A stretch of 64,000 bases of DNA from Actinopolymorpha rutila (GTDB lineage: Bacteria; Actinomycetota; Actinomycetes; Propionibacteriales; Actinopolymorphaceae). Position 1 is the stretch's first letter. Every line of letters begins with the position of its first letter. Below the pieces are notes generated by a model. It was given only the letters and a program-made list of their open reading frames with translations, was not told the origin of the DNA and ran no database searches. Of this stretch, positions 17,770 through 25,685 are shown in pieces. The DNA is taken from positions 6,324,001 through 6,388,000 of the forward strand of contig NZ_JACBZH010000001.1 in NCBI RefSeq assembly GCF_013407855.1, given 5' to 3'. A program made the translations under genes and the position numbers.

Positions 17770-19296
17770 ATGCCGAACATCCTGAACATGCCGGACAGAT
17801 CGGAACCGGACCACCGCCCGACCCTCACCCTGCTGGCGGCGTGCGTGTCGACGCTGCTGGTGCTGATGAACTACGTCCAGCCGATGACCGTGCTTCCGCA
17901 GATCGCCGCCGACCTGCACGCGGACACCACCGGGCAGACCTGGATCCTCAACGGCATCGCGCTCGGCCTGGCCTCCCTGCTTCTGGTCGCGGGCAGCCTG
18001 GCCGACAACCACGGTCGGCGTCGGATGTTCCTCCTGGGTACGGCGGTGTCGGTGGTGGGAAGCGTCGTGGCCGCGACGGCGGGTACGACACTCGTCCTGG
18101 TCCTCGCCCGGGTGGTGCAGGGCGGGGCGGGCGCGGCGATCCTGGTCGCCACGCTGGGCATCATCGGCCACGAGTTCCCGGCCGGGCACCACCGGTTGCG
18201 CGCGACCGGCCTGTGGGGCGGAAGCCTCGGCGCCGGCATCGCGCTCGGGCCGCTCGCCTCCGCGGGCCTGGCCGCCGCGGCCTCCTGGCGCGCCTTCTTC
18301 TGGGCGTACGCCCTCGCCTCGGCGGTCCTCGGCCTGCTCGGCGCGCTGGCGCTCCGGGAGTCCCGTGCCGCCGTCCGGCGCCGGCCCGACGTCGCCGCGG
18401 TGGTGACGCTCGGCGCGGGAGTGGCCGTACTGCTCGCCGCGGTCACGGCCGGCCGGCAGGGCTTCGGCCGCCCCCTGGTGCTGGTGCTGTTCGCGGTGGC
18501 GGTGCTCCTGCTCGCCGCCTTCGTCGCGGTGGAGGCCCGGACCCGAGAGCCCATGCTCGACCTCGGCCTGTTCACCCGGCCGGCGTTCCTGCTGTCGGTG
18601 GGCGGCGCCCTGATCACCGGCTTCGGCGTGATCGGGTTGATGAGCTACCTCCCGACCGCCTGGGAACACACCCTCGGCTGGACGCCGCTGGTCACCGCGT
18701 GCTGGTTCGCGTTGTGGTCGGGTTCGTCGTTCGTCGCCGCCACGCAGGCCCGCCGCGTGGGGCTGGGCGCGGACCACCAGCTCGCCGTGGGCCTCGCCCT
18801 CGCCGGCGCGGGCAGCCTGCTGCTCCTCGGCTCGGCCGGATCCTGGTCACCGGCCCGGCACATCACCGGGCTGGTCGTGGCGGGGGTGGGCAGCGGCCTG
18901 CTGAACTCCGCGCTGGCCCGGCTGGCCATCGAGTCGGTGCCGGCCGGACAGGCCAGCATGGGCTCCGGCGCGAACAACACCGCCCGCTACATCGGGTCCT
19001 CGCTCGGGGTGGCCGCCACCGTCGCCGTGGTGACCACCGCCGGTGGGGGACACGGCACCGGGCACCAGCTCGGGCACGGCGCCGCGCTCGGCATCGCCCA
19101 CGGGGTCGACGTCGCGCTGGTCGCGGCCGCCGCGCTGCTTCTCGTCACGGCGGCGGCGCTGGTGCTCGCCCGGTCCGGCGCCGCACCGGCAGCTCCGCCG
19201 CGCACCCGCACGGCCGACGGCCCTGCCGCCGACAGCCGCGCTGCCGGCGAAGGCGCCGTCGGTGACCGGTCGACCACCGCTGTCGGCGGGCAGTGA
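17770..19296 (+). CDS. MFS exporter, DHA2 (EmrB/QacA) family
   Basis: Drug:H+ antiporter of 508 aa with about 14 membrane helices, the size and topology of the DHA2 group. Motif A reads GSLADNHGRRRM between helices 2 and 3, and an ARVVQGGAGAAIL motif follows in helix 4. A Pro/Ala-rich tail of about 40 residues follows the last helix. ATG 17770 has a GGGAG ribosome binding site and lies 22 bases after the second operator copy. It is presumably induced when the HxlR regulator senses its ligand. Exported compounds are unknown. Two hairpins follow the gene. Confidence 0.92.
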   Translation: MPNILNMPDRSEPDHRPTLTLLAACVSTLLVLMNYVQPMTVLPQIAADLHADTTGQTWILNGIALGLASLLLVAGSLADNHGRRRMFLLGTAVSVVGSVVAATAGTTLVLVLARVVQGGAGAAILVATLGIIGHEFPAGHHRLRATGLWGGSLGAGIALGPLASAGLAAAASWRAFFWAYALASAVLGLLGALALRESRAAVRRRPDVAAVVTLGAGVAVLLAAVTAGRQGFGRPLVLVLFAVAVLLLAAFVAVEARTREPMLDLGLFTRPAFLLSVGGALITGFGVIGLMSYLPTAWEHTLGWTPLVTACWFALWSGSSFVAATQARRVGLGADHQLAVGLALAGAGSLLLLGSAGSWSPARHITGLVVAGVGSGLLNSALARLAIESVPAGQASMGSGANNTARYIGSSLGVAATVAVVTTAGGGHGTGHQLGHGAALGIAHGVDVALVAAAALLLVTAAALVLARSGAAPAAPPRTRTADGPAADSRAAGEGAVGDRSTTAVGGQ

Positions 19297-19311
19297 GAGG
19301 ATCACTGGCCT

Positions 19312-19369
19312 GAGAGCTTCTCGGGGCGACCCGGGAAGCTCTCCGCGATGATCCGGGGACGATCCCCGG
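19312..19369 (+). terminator. two consecutive hairpins after the exporter gene
   Basis: GAGAGCTTC (19312-19320) pairs perfectly with GAAGCTCTC (19335-19343), with a further CGGG/CCCG inner stem. Directly after it, CCGGGGA (19353-19359) pairs with TCCCCGG (19363-19369) around a CGA loop. There is no T-tract, as is common for high-GC terminators. They could alternatively fold in the leader of the next gene, which starts at 19428. Confidence 0.5.
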
Positions 19370-19427
19370 GGGTTCCGGGAGCTGACAGCCAGTCGATCGT
19401 GGCCCGAAGGCCGGAAGGGGAGGCGGC

Positions 19428-20123
19428 GTGCTCGACGAGGACACCGCGAGGTCGGAGGGCGACTGGCTCGCCCGCCAGGTCGGCGAGCGCGCCGCGTTCG
19501 TGCTGACCACCTACGCCGTCCCCTGCCTGCACTTCGCCCACGCCGAGGCGGCCAGGCTGTTCGACGCCACCGACTACCTCAATGCCACCGCCTACGGCCA
19601 GCTTCGCTACCACATCCTGTGTGAGGTGCTCGGCCGAGTGATCGAGCAACGCCTGCCGGCCGCCGACGTGCACCGGCCCAGCGACCGGATCGGCACGGCG
19701 TTCACGGTCGAGTTCGGTGGCCGGGTCGTCTACCCCTACAAGTACTCCGAGGGCGGAGCCGACCCCTACGCCGGCTTCCGGCTGGCCGACGACGACGCGC
19801 TCAAGGGCCGGCTGGCCCCAGGCGACGTGCCCCGGCAGGGCATCCTGGCCGGCATGCCGGAGCTACCACCGGGTGAGCTGCTCGTGCTCGCCTGGGCGGG
19901 CAACCACCACGAGGGGCTCGCCCGTGCGGTCCTCGGCGTCCCGGTCCTGAACGCCGGCCGGCTGCGCTGGGCCCATGGCCGCGTGGTCGAACTCGACCTG
20001 CGCATCGGGCAGGACCACACCGGACGCGACGACCAGGGCCGGCCCACCCTGGACCTGGACCGGATCGACGCGGACCTGGATGTGGACTTCGACGCGATGT
20101 TCCCCCGCTTCGGACGAAGCTGA
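19428..20123 (+). CDS. protein of unknown function, 231 aa
   Basis: I do not recognise this family. The protein is soluble, acidic, and lacks a signal peptide or membrane helix. The start is GTG 19428 with a strong GAAGGGGAGG ribosome binding site. Composition is rich in Asp at the C-terminus (DLDRIDADLDVDFDAMF). Recognisable elements are a repeated aromatic segment (VVYPYKYSEGGADPYAGF), a GELLVLAWAGNHH stretch and a basic-poor middle. It stands alone between two hairpins and an 18-bp tandem repeat array, with no obvious functional partner. Confidence 0.7.
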   Translation: MLDEDTARSEGDWLARQVGERAAFVLTTYAVPCLHFAHAEAARLFDATDYLNATAYGQLRYHILCEVLGRVIEQRLPAADVHRPSDRIGTAFTVEFGGRVVYPYKYSEGGADPYAGFRLADDDALKGRLAPGDVPRQGILAGMPELPPGELLVLAWAGNHHEGLARAVLGVPVLNAGRLRWAHGRVVELDLRIGQDHTGRDDQGRPTLDLDRIDADLDVDFDAMFPRFGRS

Positions 20124-20140
20124 CACAACTCACCCGACCG

Positions 20141-20229
20141 GATTTATCCGGCCATAATCTTTTCACCGGTCACAGCTTTTTACCGGCCACGACTATTTCA
20201 CCGGCCACAACCATTTCGCCGGTCACAAC
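20141..20229. repeat. 18-bp tandem repeat array, five degenerate copies
   Basis: Five units of 17-18 bp at 20141-20158, 20159-20176, 20177-20193, 20194-20211 and 20212-20229 share the consensus YWTTTCACCGGYCACAAC, with a CCGGYCA core in all but the first, which reads CCGGCCA with a diverged flank. The array is noticeably AT-richer than its surroundings and sits in the 326-base gap before the TPR gene. The rest of the gap (20230-20449) has no clear promoter. A tRNA-like arm near 20400 is discussed under rejected items. Confidence 0.8.
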
Positions 20230-20449
20230 GCACCGGGGCCGATAACGTCCCGACGCCGGAAATAGCGTGCATTCCCGGTTTGGAACCATGGCAATTCCGG
20301 TGTCGATTTAGTTCCGCCCGGGATTCTCGACATTGCCGATTCACCCACTCCTGTTCGTTCCGTCAACCGGAGGGCGGGTATCGGCAAGCGCGTCGGCAAC
20401 GCGGGATTCGAGCCCGCTGGGCCACACAACTTGCGGGGGTAGAAGCGCC

Positions 20450-21811
20450 ATGCGAAAAAGGCTGCTCATCGTGGTGGGCACATTCATGACCGCACTCACG
20501 ATGACGCTCGGACTGGTGCTCTATTTCGGCCGGGACAATTACACCCCGCCGCCGAATCCCCCGCGCGCACTCGACGAGGGGCCGGTCATTCTGGCCCCGC
20601 CCAACGCGAGCATCCGCCAACTCCAGGACCACCTGCGCAAGCAGCCCCGGGACTACCAGGACTGGGCACGCCTCGGGGTGTCGCTGGTCGACCAGGGACA
20701 CGCGACCGTCGACCACACCCTCTACAGCCAGGCCGACCGGGCGCTGTCGAACTCGCTGCGGATCGAGTCCGACTACAACGACCTCGCCCTGCGGGGACGG
20801 GCCCAACTCGCGTACGTGCGCAACGACTTCGGTAGCGCGCTCGGCTGGGCCGACCGGGCCCTGTCGGTCAACGCCCGCGACCAGACCAGCAACCTGCTGC
20901 GGATCGACTCGCTGATCAGGCTCGGCCGCTACGACGAGGCGTTGCTCTCGGCCAAGGAGTTGCACGCCATGGAGCCGTCGGCGGGCGCGGTGATCCGGCT
21001 CGCGCAGCTGTCCGAACTCGGCGGGGACGCGGCCCGGTCGAAGGCGCTGCTCACCCGCGCCGGGGAGCTCGCCACCGCCAAGTCCGACCGGCTCCAGGTC
21101 TTCACCGCCCAGGGCGACCTCGCCCTCCGGCAGGGCGACTTCGCCGCCGCCGCCACCGCCTACCGCGAGGCGCGCCGGATCGACGCGACGTACCCGCCCG
21201 CGGTGGCCGGCACGGCGCAGGCGCTGTATGCCCAGGGCCGGCTCGCGACCGCGATCCGGTGGTACCGCGACCTCGCCCAGCGGGTTCCCGAGCCGGAGTA
21301 CGTCGCCGAGCTCGGCGACCTCTACACCGCCGCCGGCAAGAACGGCAGCGCCGCCAGCCAGTACGACGTGGTGAGTACGTGGCAGACGATCGCCAGCGAC
21401 AACGGCGTCCGGGTGACCATGGACCTGGCCAACTTCGCCGCCGACCACGGCAAGCACCAGCTGGCCCTCCGGCTCGCGAAGGCGGAGTGGAAGAAGCGGC
21501 ACAGCATCGAGGTGGCGGATGCGGTCGCGTGGGCGCTGCACGTCTCGGGCCAGGACAAGCAGGCGGTGCCGTTCGCCAACTACGCCGCCCGCACCGGTTA
21601 CAAGGACGCGACGTTCCTCTACCACCGCGCCATGATCGAGCGGGGAGTCGGCAACACCGCCCGCGCCCGCCAGCTGCTGACCGAGGCGCTCACGCTCAAC
21701 CCGCGCTTCTCACCGCTGCAGGCGCCGGTGGCCCGCAAGATCCTCCAGGCACTGCAGGCCAAGCCGGCCGCCTCGTCCGTGTCGAAGGTGGCCGGGTCGA
21801 AGAAGTCGTGA
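20450..21811 (+). CDS. membrane-anchored tetratricopeptide-repeat protein
   Basis: A 453-aa protein with one N-terminal membrane anchor (residues 4-25, LLIVVGTFMTALTMTLGLVL), a short Pro-rich linker and then TPR-type helical repeats to the end. Examples are around QDYARLGVSLVDQG-like, YNDLALRGRAQLAYV and YPPAVAGTAQALYAQGRL. ATG 20450 is chosen. The in-frame ATG-type start at 20333 would place a polar 39-residue stretch before the anchor. Such proteins scaffold protein complexes, and the partner here is unknown. It is preceded by the 18-bp repeat array and is convergent with the kinase-like gene, with 19 bases between. Confidence 0.8.
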   Translation: MRKRLLIVVGTFMTALTMTLGLVLYFGRDNYTPPPNPPRALDEGPVILAPPNASIRQLQDHLRKQPRDYQDWARLGVSLVDQGHATVDHTLYSQADRALSNSLRIESDYNDLALRGRAQLAYVRNDFGSALGWADRALSVNARDQTSNLLRIDSLIRLGRYDEALLSAKELHAMEPSAGAVIRLAQLSELGGDAARSKALLTRAGELATAKSDRLQVFTAQGDLALRQGDFAAAATAYREARRIDATYPPAVAGTAQALYAQGRLATAIRWYRDLAQRVPEPEYVAELGDLYTAAGKNGSAASQYDVVSTWQTIASDNGVRVTMDLANFAADHGKHQLALRLAKAEWKKRHSIEVADAVAWALHVSGQDKQAVPFANYAARTGYKDATFLYHRAMIERGVGNTARARQLLTEALTLNPRFSPLQAPVARKILQALQAKPAASSVSKVAGSKKS

Positions 21812-21830
21812 CCTGCGGTGACTCGGGGAC

Positions 21831-22820
21831 TCAGGTGTCGAGCGCGTGCAGGCCGTCGCGTACGGCCTGCACGTGGCCCGCGAACCAGTCCCCGCCGGCC
21901 GCGTGTTCCCAGACCAGGGCGTACAACGACCACAGCACGCGGTAGAGCACGATCCGGCGTTCGAACTCCGCGTCCCGGTCCGGCTGGTAGCCACGCAGGA
22001 CGAGTGCCAGCGAGGCGTCGCCGGCCCGTGAGTAGCGGCCGAACTCGTACGCCGGATCGCCGACGGTCGCGTCTCCCCAGTCGATGATGCCGGTCAGCCG
22101 GCCCTGCTCGGCGAACACGTGCCGCGGATGCAGGTCCGCGTGCAGGAGCACGCCGCGACGGTTGCCTCCCGCGCCACCACCGCCACCGTCGCCACCGACG
22201 CCGCCGGTCCCGTACGCCAGCAGCCCGGCGTCGGCGGCGAAGGCCGACCGCACCCGGTCGGCCAGCGGCTCGTCCAGGATCTCCTCGGCCACCAGGCCGG
22301 GGAGCTCGCCCAGCGGGCGGGCGATGACGTCGGCCCAGTTGGACTCCCGCCCACGCACCTGCTCCCCCGTCCCGCGCCCGGACGCGGTGAGCAGGCCGTA
22401 CCCATCCACCTCGATCTCGTGCACCGCGCGCAGCCAGCGCCCGGCCGACTCCAGCGCGGCGTCCGCGTCGTCGACCGGGCCGCCGGGCAGACAGCGCATC
22501 AGCAGGTACGGCAGCCGCAGCGTCTTCCGGTCGGCGTCGACGGCCACCACCTCCGGCGCGGGCACGCCCACCGCGCGGACGCGTTCGCACGCCCACGCCT
22601 CCGACACCACCGCGTGGGCGTCACCGGCCTTGAGCACGAAGTCGCCGCTCCCGGTGGTGACGAGGAAGTCCTGGTTGCCGACGAACCCGGCCAGCGGCCG
22701 GACCGCGTCGACCGGCGCACCCACCTGCGTGCGCACCGCCGCCGCGACCGCCGCGTCCGGCAGGCGTTCGCCCATCGCCTCGTACGCGTGCACGTCCACA
22801 TCCGCGTTGCTGTCCGCCAT
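21831..22820 (-). CDS. aminoglycoside phosphotransferase (APH)-fold protein
   Basis: Kinase-like protein of 329 aa. The N-lobe has the lysine in FVLKAGDAHAVV and the hinge LPYLLMRCLPGG. The catalytic loop reads HADLHPRH (H227, D229), where the Mg-binding Asn of the usual HxDxxxxN is replaced by H234. The next acidic motif is IIDWGD (D247). A glycine-rich loop (residues 205-219) precedes the catalytic loop. ATG 22820 has a GGAAGGGG ribosome binding site and is preferred over an upstream start 35 codons earlier. Substrates of this fold include aminoglycosides, homoserine, choline and sugars. Nothing here favours antibiotic resistance specifically. Confidence 0.85.
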   Translation of the reverse strand: MADSNADVDVHAYEAMGERLPDAAVAAAVRTQVGAPVDAVRPLAGFVGNQDFLVTTGSGDFVLKAGDAHAVVSEAWACERVRAVGVPAPEVVAVDADRKTLRLPYLLMRCLPGGPVDDADAALESAGRWLRAVHEIEVDGYGLLTASGRGTGEQVRGRESNWADVIARPLGELPGLVAEEILDEPLADRVRSAFAADAGLLAYGTGGVGGDGGGGGAGGNRRGVLLHADLHPRHVFAEQGRLTGIIDWGDATVGDPAYEFGRYSRAGDASLALVLRGYQPDRDAEFERRIVLYRVLWSLYALVWEHAAGGDWFAGHVQAVRDGLHALDT

Positions 22821-23038
22821 CGCACCCACCCCTTCCGGCCCAGGGCCTGTCCTGCGGACCCGGGCCGCAGTGACACTACCCGGGCCCGCCGAGCGCGGCT
22901 GGCCCGCCCGATAGCGGCCACTCACCGAAGATCCGTAGTCACGCCCCGCTCCGGACGCCTACAGTCACGCCGTTGTTCGCTCGACGTTTCACCGGCGGTC
23001 AGCGCATTCCCAGGTGGGCGCCGGATGATCACCGCCGC

Positions 23039-23053
23039 GTACGTCGCACGTAC
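23039..23053 (+). promoter_or_regulatory. inverted repeat in the leader of the phosphoesterase gene
   Basis: GTACGT-CGC-ACGTAC is a perfect 6-bp inverted repeat ending 23 bases before ATG 23077. It could be an operator or a small mRNA hairpin. The 256-base divergent gap 22821-23076 holds no other clear element. Confidence 0.4.
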
Positions 23054-23076
23054 GGCTGCTGAGTGGAGGGGCACGC

Positions 23077-24777
23077 ATGCGAGTCAGACGAATCGCCGGA
23101 GCGGGAGCCGCGGTCGCGGCCGCCGCGTTCCTGGCGGCAGGAACGATGGCGCCGGCACAGGCGAACGGATCGGGGAACGGCCCGAACGACGGGCCGGGCA
23201 CCAAGACGGCGACGCCCATCAAGCACCTGGTGGTCATCTTCGGCGAGAACGTCTCGTTCGACCACTACTTCGGCACCTATCCCAACGCCGCCAACCCCGC
23301 GGGCGAGCCGGCGTTCAACGCCGCACCCGGAACCCCCACGGTGAACGGCCTCAGCCCGCTGCTCCTGAACCACAACCCGAACGTCATGGACGGGCACCAG
23401 GTCAACCCGAAGCGGCTCGGCCCCGACCAGGCGCTGACCTGCGACATGGACCACAACTACAAGGACGAGCAGGTCGCGGTCGACCGTGGGCTGATGGACC
23501 AGTTCGTGCCGGCGACCAACCGGACGTGCAAGGACCCCAAGCACTACTCCTCGCCGACGCAGGTGCTCGACTACTACGACGGCAACACCGTGACGGCGTA
23601 CTGGAACTACGCCCAGCGGTTCGCCATGAACGACAACTCCTTCGACACCAACTTCGGGCCGTCCTCACCCGGCGCGATCAACCTGGTGTCCGGGCAGACG
23701 TCGGGCATCTACTCCGTGGGCGCCGACCGCAAGAAGACCGCCACGCCCGACCCGTACGTCGTCGTCGCGCCGAACGCCGAGGGCGTGGGCACGATGATCA
23801 ACGACCCCGACCCGGCCTGGGACGACTGCTCCAACGCGTCCAAGAACCTCGCGGTGATGACCGGGACGAACGTCGGCGACATGCTCAACAAGCAGAACGT
23901 CACCTGGGGCTGGTTCGAGGGCGGGTTCCGGCCGCAGTCCTACACCGACTCCTCGGCGTACGACCCGGAGTTCGGCAAGACCGCCCAGTGCACCGCGAAG
24001 CACCCGATCGGCGCCGCGCTCGGCTACACCGGCGAGGCAGGCTTCACCGGTGACTACAACCCGCACCACGAGCCCTTCCAGTACTACAAGTCCACCGCCA
24101 ACCCGCACCACCTCCCGCCGACCAGCGTGGACATGGTGGGCAAGCAGGACCAGGCGAACCACCAGTACGACCTGACCGACTGGTACGACGCGCTGGGCAA
24201 CGGCAACCTGCCCGCGGTGAGCTTCCTCAAGGCGGCCAACTACCAGGACGGGCACGCGGGATACTCCGACCCGCTGGACGAACAGCAGTTCGTCGTCGGC
24301 GTCGTGAACAAGCTGCAGAAGTCCCGGGACTGGGCGTCGACCGCGGTCGTCATCGCCTACGACGACAGCGACGGATGGTACGACCACGTGGTGCCGCCGA
24401 TCGTGAACGCCTCGCAGACCGACCAGGACGCGCTGAACGCGCCGGGCCAGTGCGGCACGGGTGCGCCGATGGGTGGTTACCAGGCCAGGTGTGGTTACGG
24501 TCCCAGGTTGCCGCTGCTGGTGCTCTCGCCGTACGCCAGGAGCAACTACGTCGACGGCACCATCACCGACCAGACCTCCGTCATGCGGTTCGTCGAGGAC
24601 AACTGGCTCGGCGGTCAGCGGCTCGGTGAGGCGTCCGGCGCCGCGATCGACAAGGCGTCGTTCGACACGCTGGCGAACAGCCTGGACGCGATGTTCGACT
24701 GGCGGCACCGCGACCTGCGGCCGCTGATGCTGGACCCGGTGACCGGCCAGCCGGCGAAGGACCACAACGGCGCCTGA
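23077..24777 (+). CDS. secreted phosphoesterase (phospholipase C / acid phosphatase family)
   Basis: Phosphoesterase family protein (PF04185 type) of 566 aa. The signal peptide is residues 1-29 (basic MRVRRIAG, Ala-rich core, cleavage near AQA). The family start motif is IKHLVVIFGENVSFDHYFGTYP, spanning the metal-binding and nucleophile region with the E-N pair. Later comes VVIAYDDSDGWYDHVVPP, the conserved DDxDGWYDH metal site, and a LPLLVLSPYARSNYVDG segment. Length agrees with bacterial non-haemolytic PLC/AcpA-type enzymes. The ribosome binding site is GGAGGGG. It probably recovers phosphate from phospholipids or other esters outside the cell. A strong terminator follows. Confidence 0.9.
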   Translation: MRVRRIAGAGAAVAAAAFLAAGTMAPAQANGSGNGPNDGPGTKTATPIKHLVVIFGENVSFDHYFGTYPNAANPAGEPAFNAAPGTPTVNGLSPLLLNHNPNVMDGHQVNPKRLGPDQALTCDMDHNYKDEQVAVDRGLMDQFVPATNRTCKDPKHYSSPTQVLDYYDGNTVTAYWNYAQRFAMNDNSFDTNFGPSSPGAINLVSGQTSGIYSVGADRKKTATPDPYVVVAPNAEGVGTMINDPDPAWDDCSNASKNLAVMTGTNVGDMLNKQNVTWGWFEGGFRPQSYTDSSAYDPEFGKTAQCTAKHPIGAALGYTGEAGFTGDYNPHHEPFQYYKSTANPHHLPPTSVDMVGKQDQANHQYDLTDWYDALGNGNLPAVSFLKAANYQDGHAGYSDPLDEQQFVVGVVNKLQKSRDWASTAVVIAYDDSDGWYDHVVPPIVNASQTDQDALNAPGQCGTGAPMGGYQARCGYGPRLPLLVLSPYARSNYVDGTITDQTSVMRFVEDNWLGGQRLGEASGAAIDKASFDTLANSLDAMFDWRHRDLRPLMLDPVTGQPAKDHNGA

Positions 24778-24819
24778 ACCGGGCGAGAAGCCTCAACCAG
24801 GCGAAAAGATCCAGCAGCA

Positions 24820-24865
24820 CAAGGGGTTCTCGGTGCGGACGCACCGGGAACCCCTTGTTTCGTTC
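24820..24865 (+). terminator. Rho-independent terminator of the phosphoesterase gene
   Basis: CAAGGGGTTC (24820-24829) pairs perfectly with GAACCCCTTG (24848-24857). The inner CGGTGC/GCACCG extends the stem, and TTTCGTTC follows. It is placed between the phosphoesterase gene and the convergent VanZ-like gene, with the T-rich side serving the plus strand. Confidence 0.88.
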
Positions 24866-24874
24866 AGGTCTCTC

Positions 24875-25597
24875 CTACCGGACCGATGTCGGCGCGGGGC
24901 GAGGCTGGTCCGGTCGCACTTCCGCCGCGGTGCGCCACCAGTGGCGTGACGCCAGCCCGGCCAGCGCGGCGCCGGCCGCGTTGACCAGTACGTCGTCCAC
25001 CGACGACACCCGGTCCAGCCAGAAGACGTACTGTGCGATCTCGACCAGGGCCGAGCAGCCTGCCCCGAGCGCCAGGATCCGCGGCACGGACGCCAGGGCC
25101 GCGAACCGCATCGGGGCGAAGAACCCCAGTGCGGCGAAGATCAGCAAATTGCCGCCGATCCCGATCGGCCCCATCGTGGGCAGGTCCCGCAGCGGGATCA
25201 GACTCAGCCGGCCGGGGACGATGCCGGCGCCCGGCCCCGGCATCAGGGTCAGCCACACCATCGGCACCGTCCCGTAGACCATGCCCACCTCGGCCAGCGA
25301 CGTCCGCCACGCCGAAGTGCTGCCGGCGGCACGCCGCCGGCACGCCAGCGCCCACGCGACCAGCGCGGGCAACGGCAGCGCGGCCAGCATCATGAACAGG
25401 ACGCCGTTCTCGGTGTCGAGGCAGCCGTGCCACTGCCCGGCCAGGCACGTCGGAGCGGACATCAGGAGCGGGCGCCGCACGGCGAACGCCACGCACGCCA
25501 CGCACGCCACGCACGCCAGGCCGAGGATCGCCAGGCTGACGAGCACGGTCCTTCGCGTACGGCCGGCCGGTGCCGGTGGGGCTGGGTCGAGGTTCAC
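24875..25597 (-). CDS. VanZ-like membrane protein
   Basis: A 240-aa membrane protein with five or six helices. The core resembles the VanZ family: WLTLMPGPG, then LSLIPLRDLP, a helix with GGNLLIFAALGFFAPM, a conserved SALVEIAQYVF and RVSSVDDVLVNAAGAALAG, where the SxxDxxxNxxG element is characteristic. Function is unknown for most members, and VanZ itself gives low teicoplanin resistance. I prefer GTG 25597, six bases after a TGCAAT hexamer (leaderless). A longer reading from 25708 would overlap the upstream gene. A 9-bp DNA repeat at 25486-25518 encodes the ACVACVACVA part of the first helix. Confidence 0.75.
   Translation of the reverse strand: MNLDPAPPAPAGRTRRTVLVSLAILGLACVACVACVAFAVRRPLLMSAPTCLAGQWHGCLDTENGVLFMMLAALPLPALVAWALACRRRAAGSTSAWRTSLAEVGMVYGTVPMVWLTLMPGPGAGIVPGRLSLIPLRDLPTMGPIGIGGNLLIFAALGFFAPMRFAALASVPRILALGAGCSALVEIAQYVFWLDRVSSVDDVLVNAAGAALAGLASRHWWRTAAEVRPDQPRPAPTSVR
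25486..25518. repeat. 9-bp tandem repeat inside the VanZ-like gene
   Basis: ACGCCACGC is present three times in a row plus a partial fourth copy. On the coding strand it gives repeated Cys-Val-Ala in the first membrane helix, so copy-number change would stay in frame. Confidence 0.85.
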
Positions 25598-25603
25598 GCT
25601 CCC

Positions 25604-25609
25604 ATTGCA
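25604..25609 (-). promoter_or_regulatory. -10-like hexamer of the VanZ-like gene
   Basis: TGCAAT on the minus strand (four of six to TATAAT) ends six bases before GTG 25597. The only GGGAG sequence is too close to the start codon to act as a ribosome binding site. This fits a leaderless transcript. Confidence 0.4.
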
Positions 25610-25685
25610 GACGGGCGGCCGTTGCCGTGGCGTATGCGATTTTCGATACGTCCGCGATACACCGTCACCCCCGAGGCGACGCCGA

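Noticed and set aside
20380..20440. tRNA T-arm-like sequence (GCGGG stem around ATTCGAG, reading CTCGAAT on the minus strand)
   Set aside because: The 5-bp stem and 7-base loop resemble a T-arm, but no matching acceptor, D or anticodon arms occur at the right distance on either strand.
21831..22820. aminoglycoside resistance gene
   Set aside because: The APH fold is shared by many metabolic kinases, and the changed catalytic loop and context give no support for antibiotic modification.
22987..23007. PHO box upstream of the phosphoesterase gene
   Set aside because: TTTCACCGGCG and GGTCAGCGCAT partly match the PhoP repeat, but they are 10 rather than 11 bases apart and each has several mismatches.
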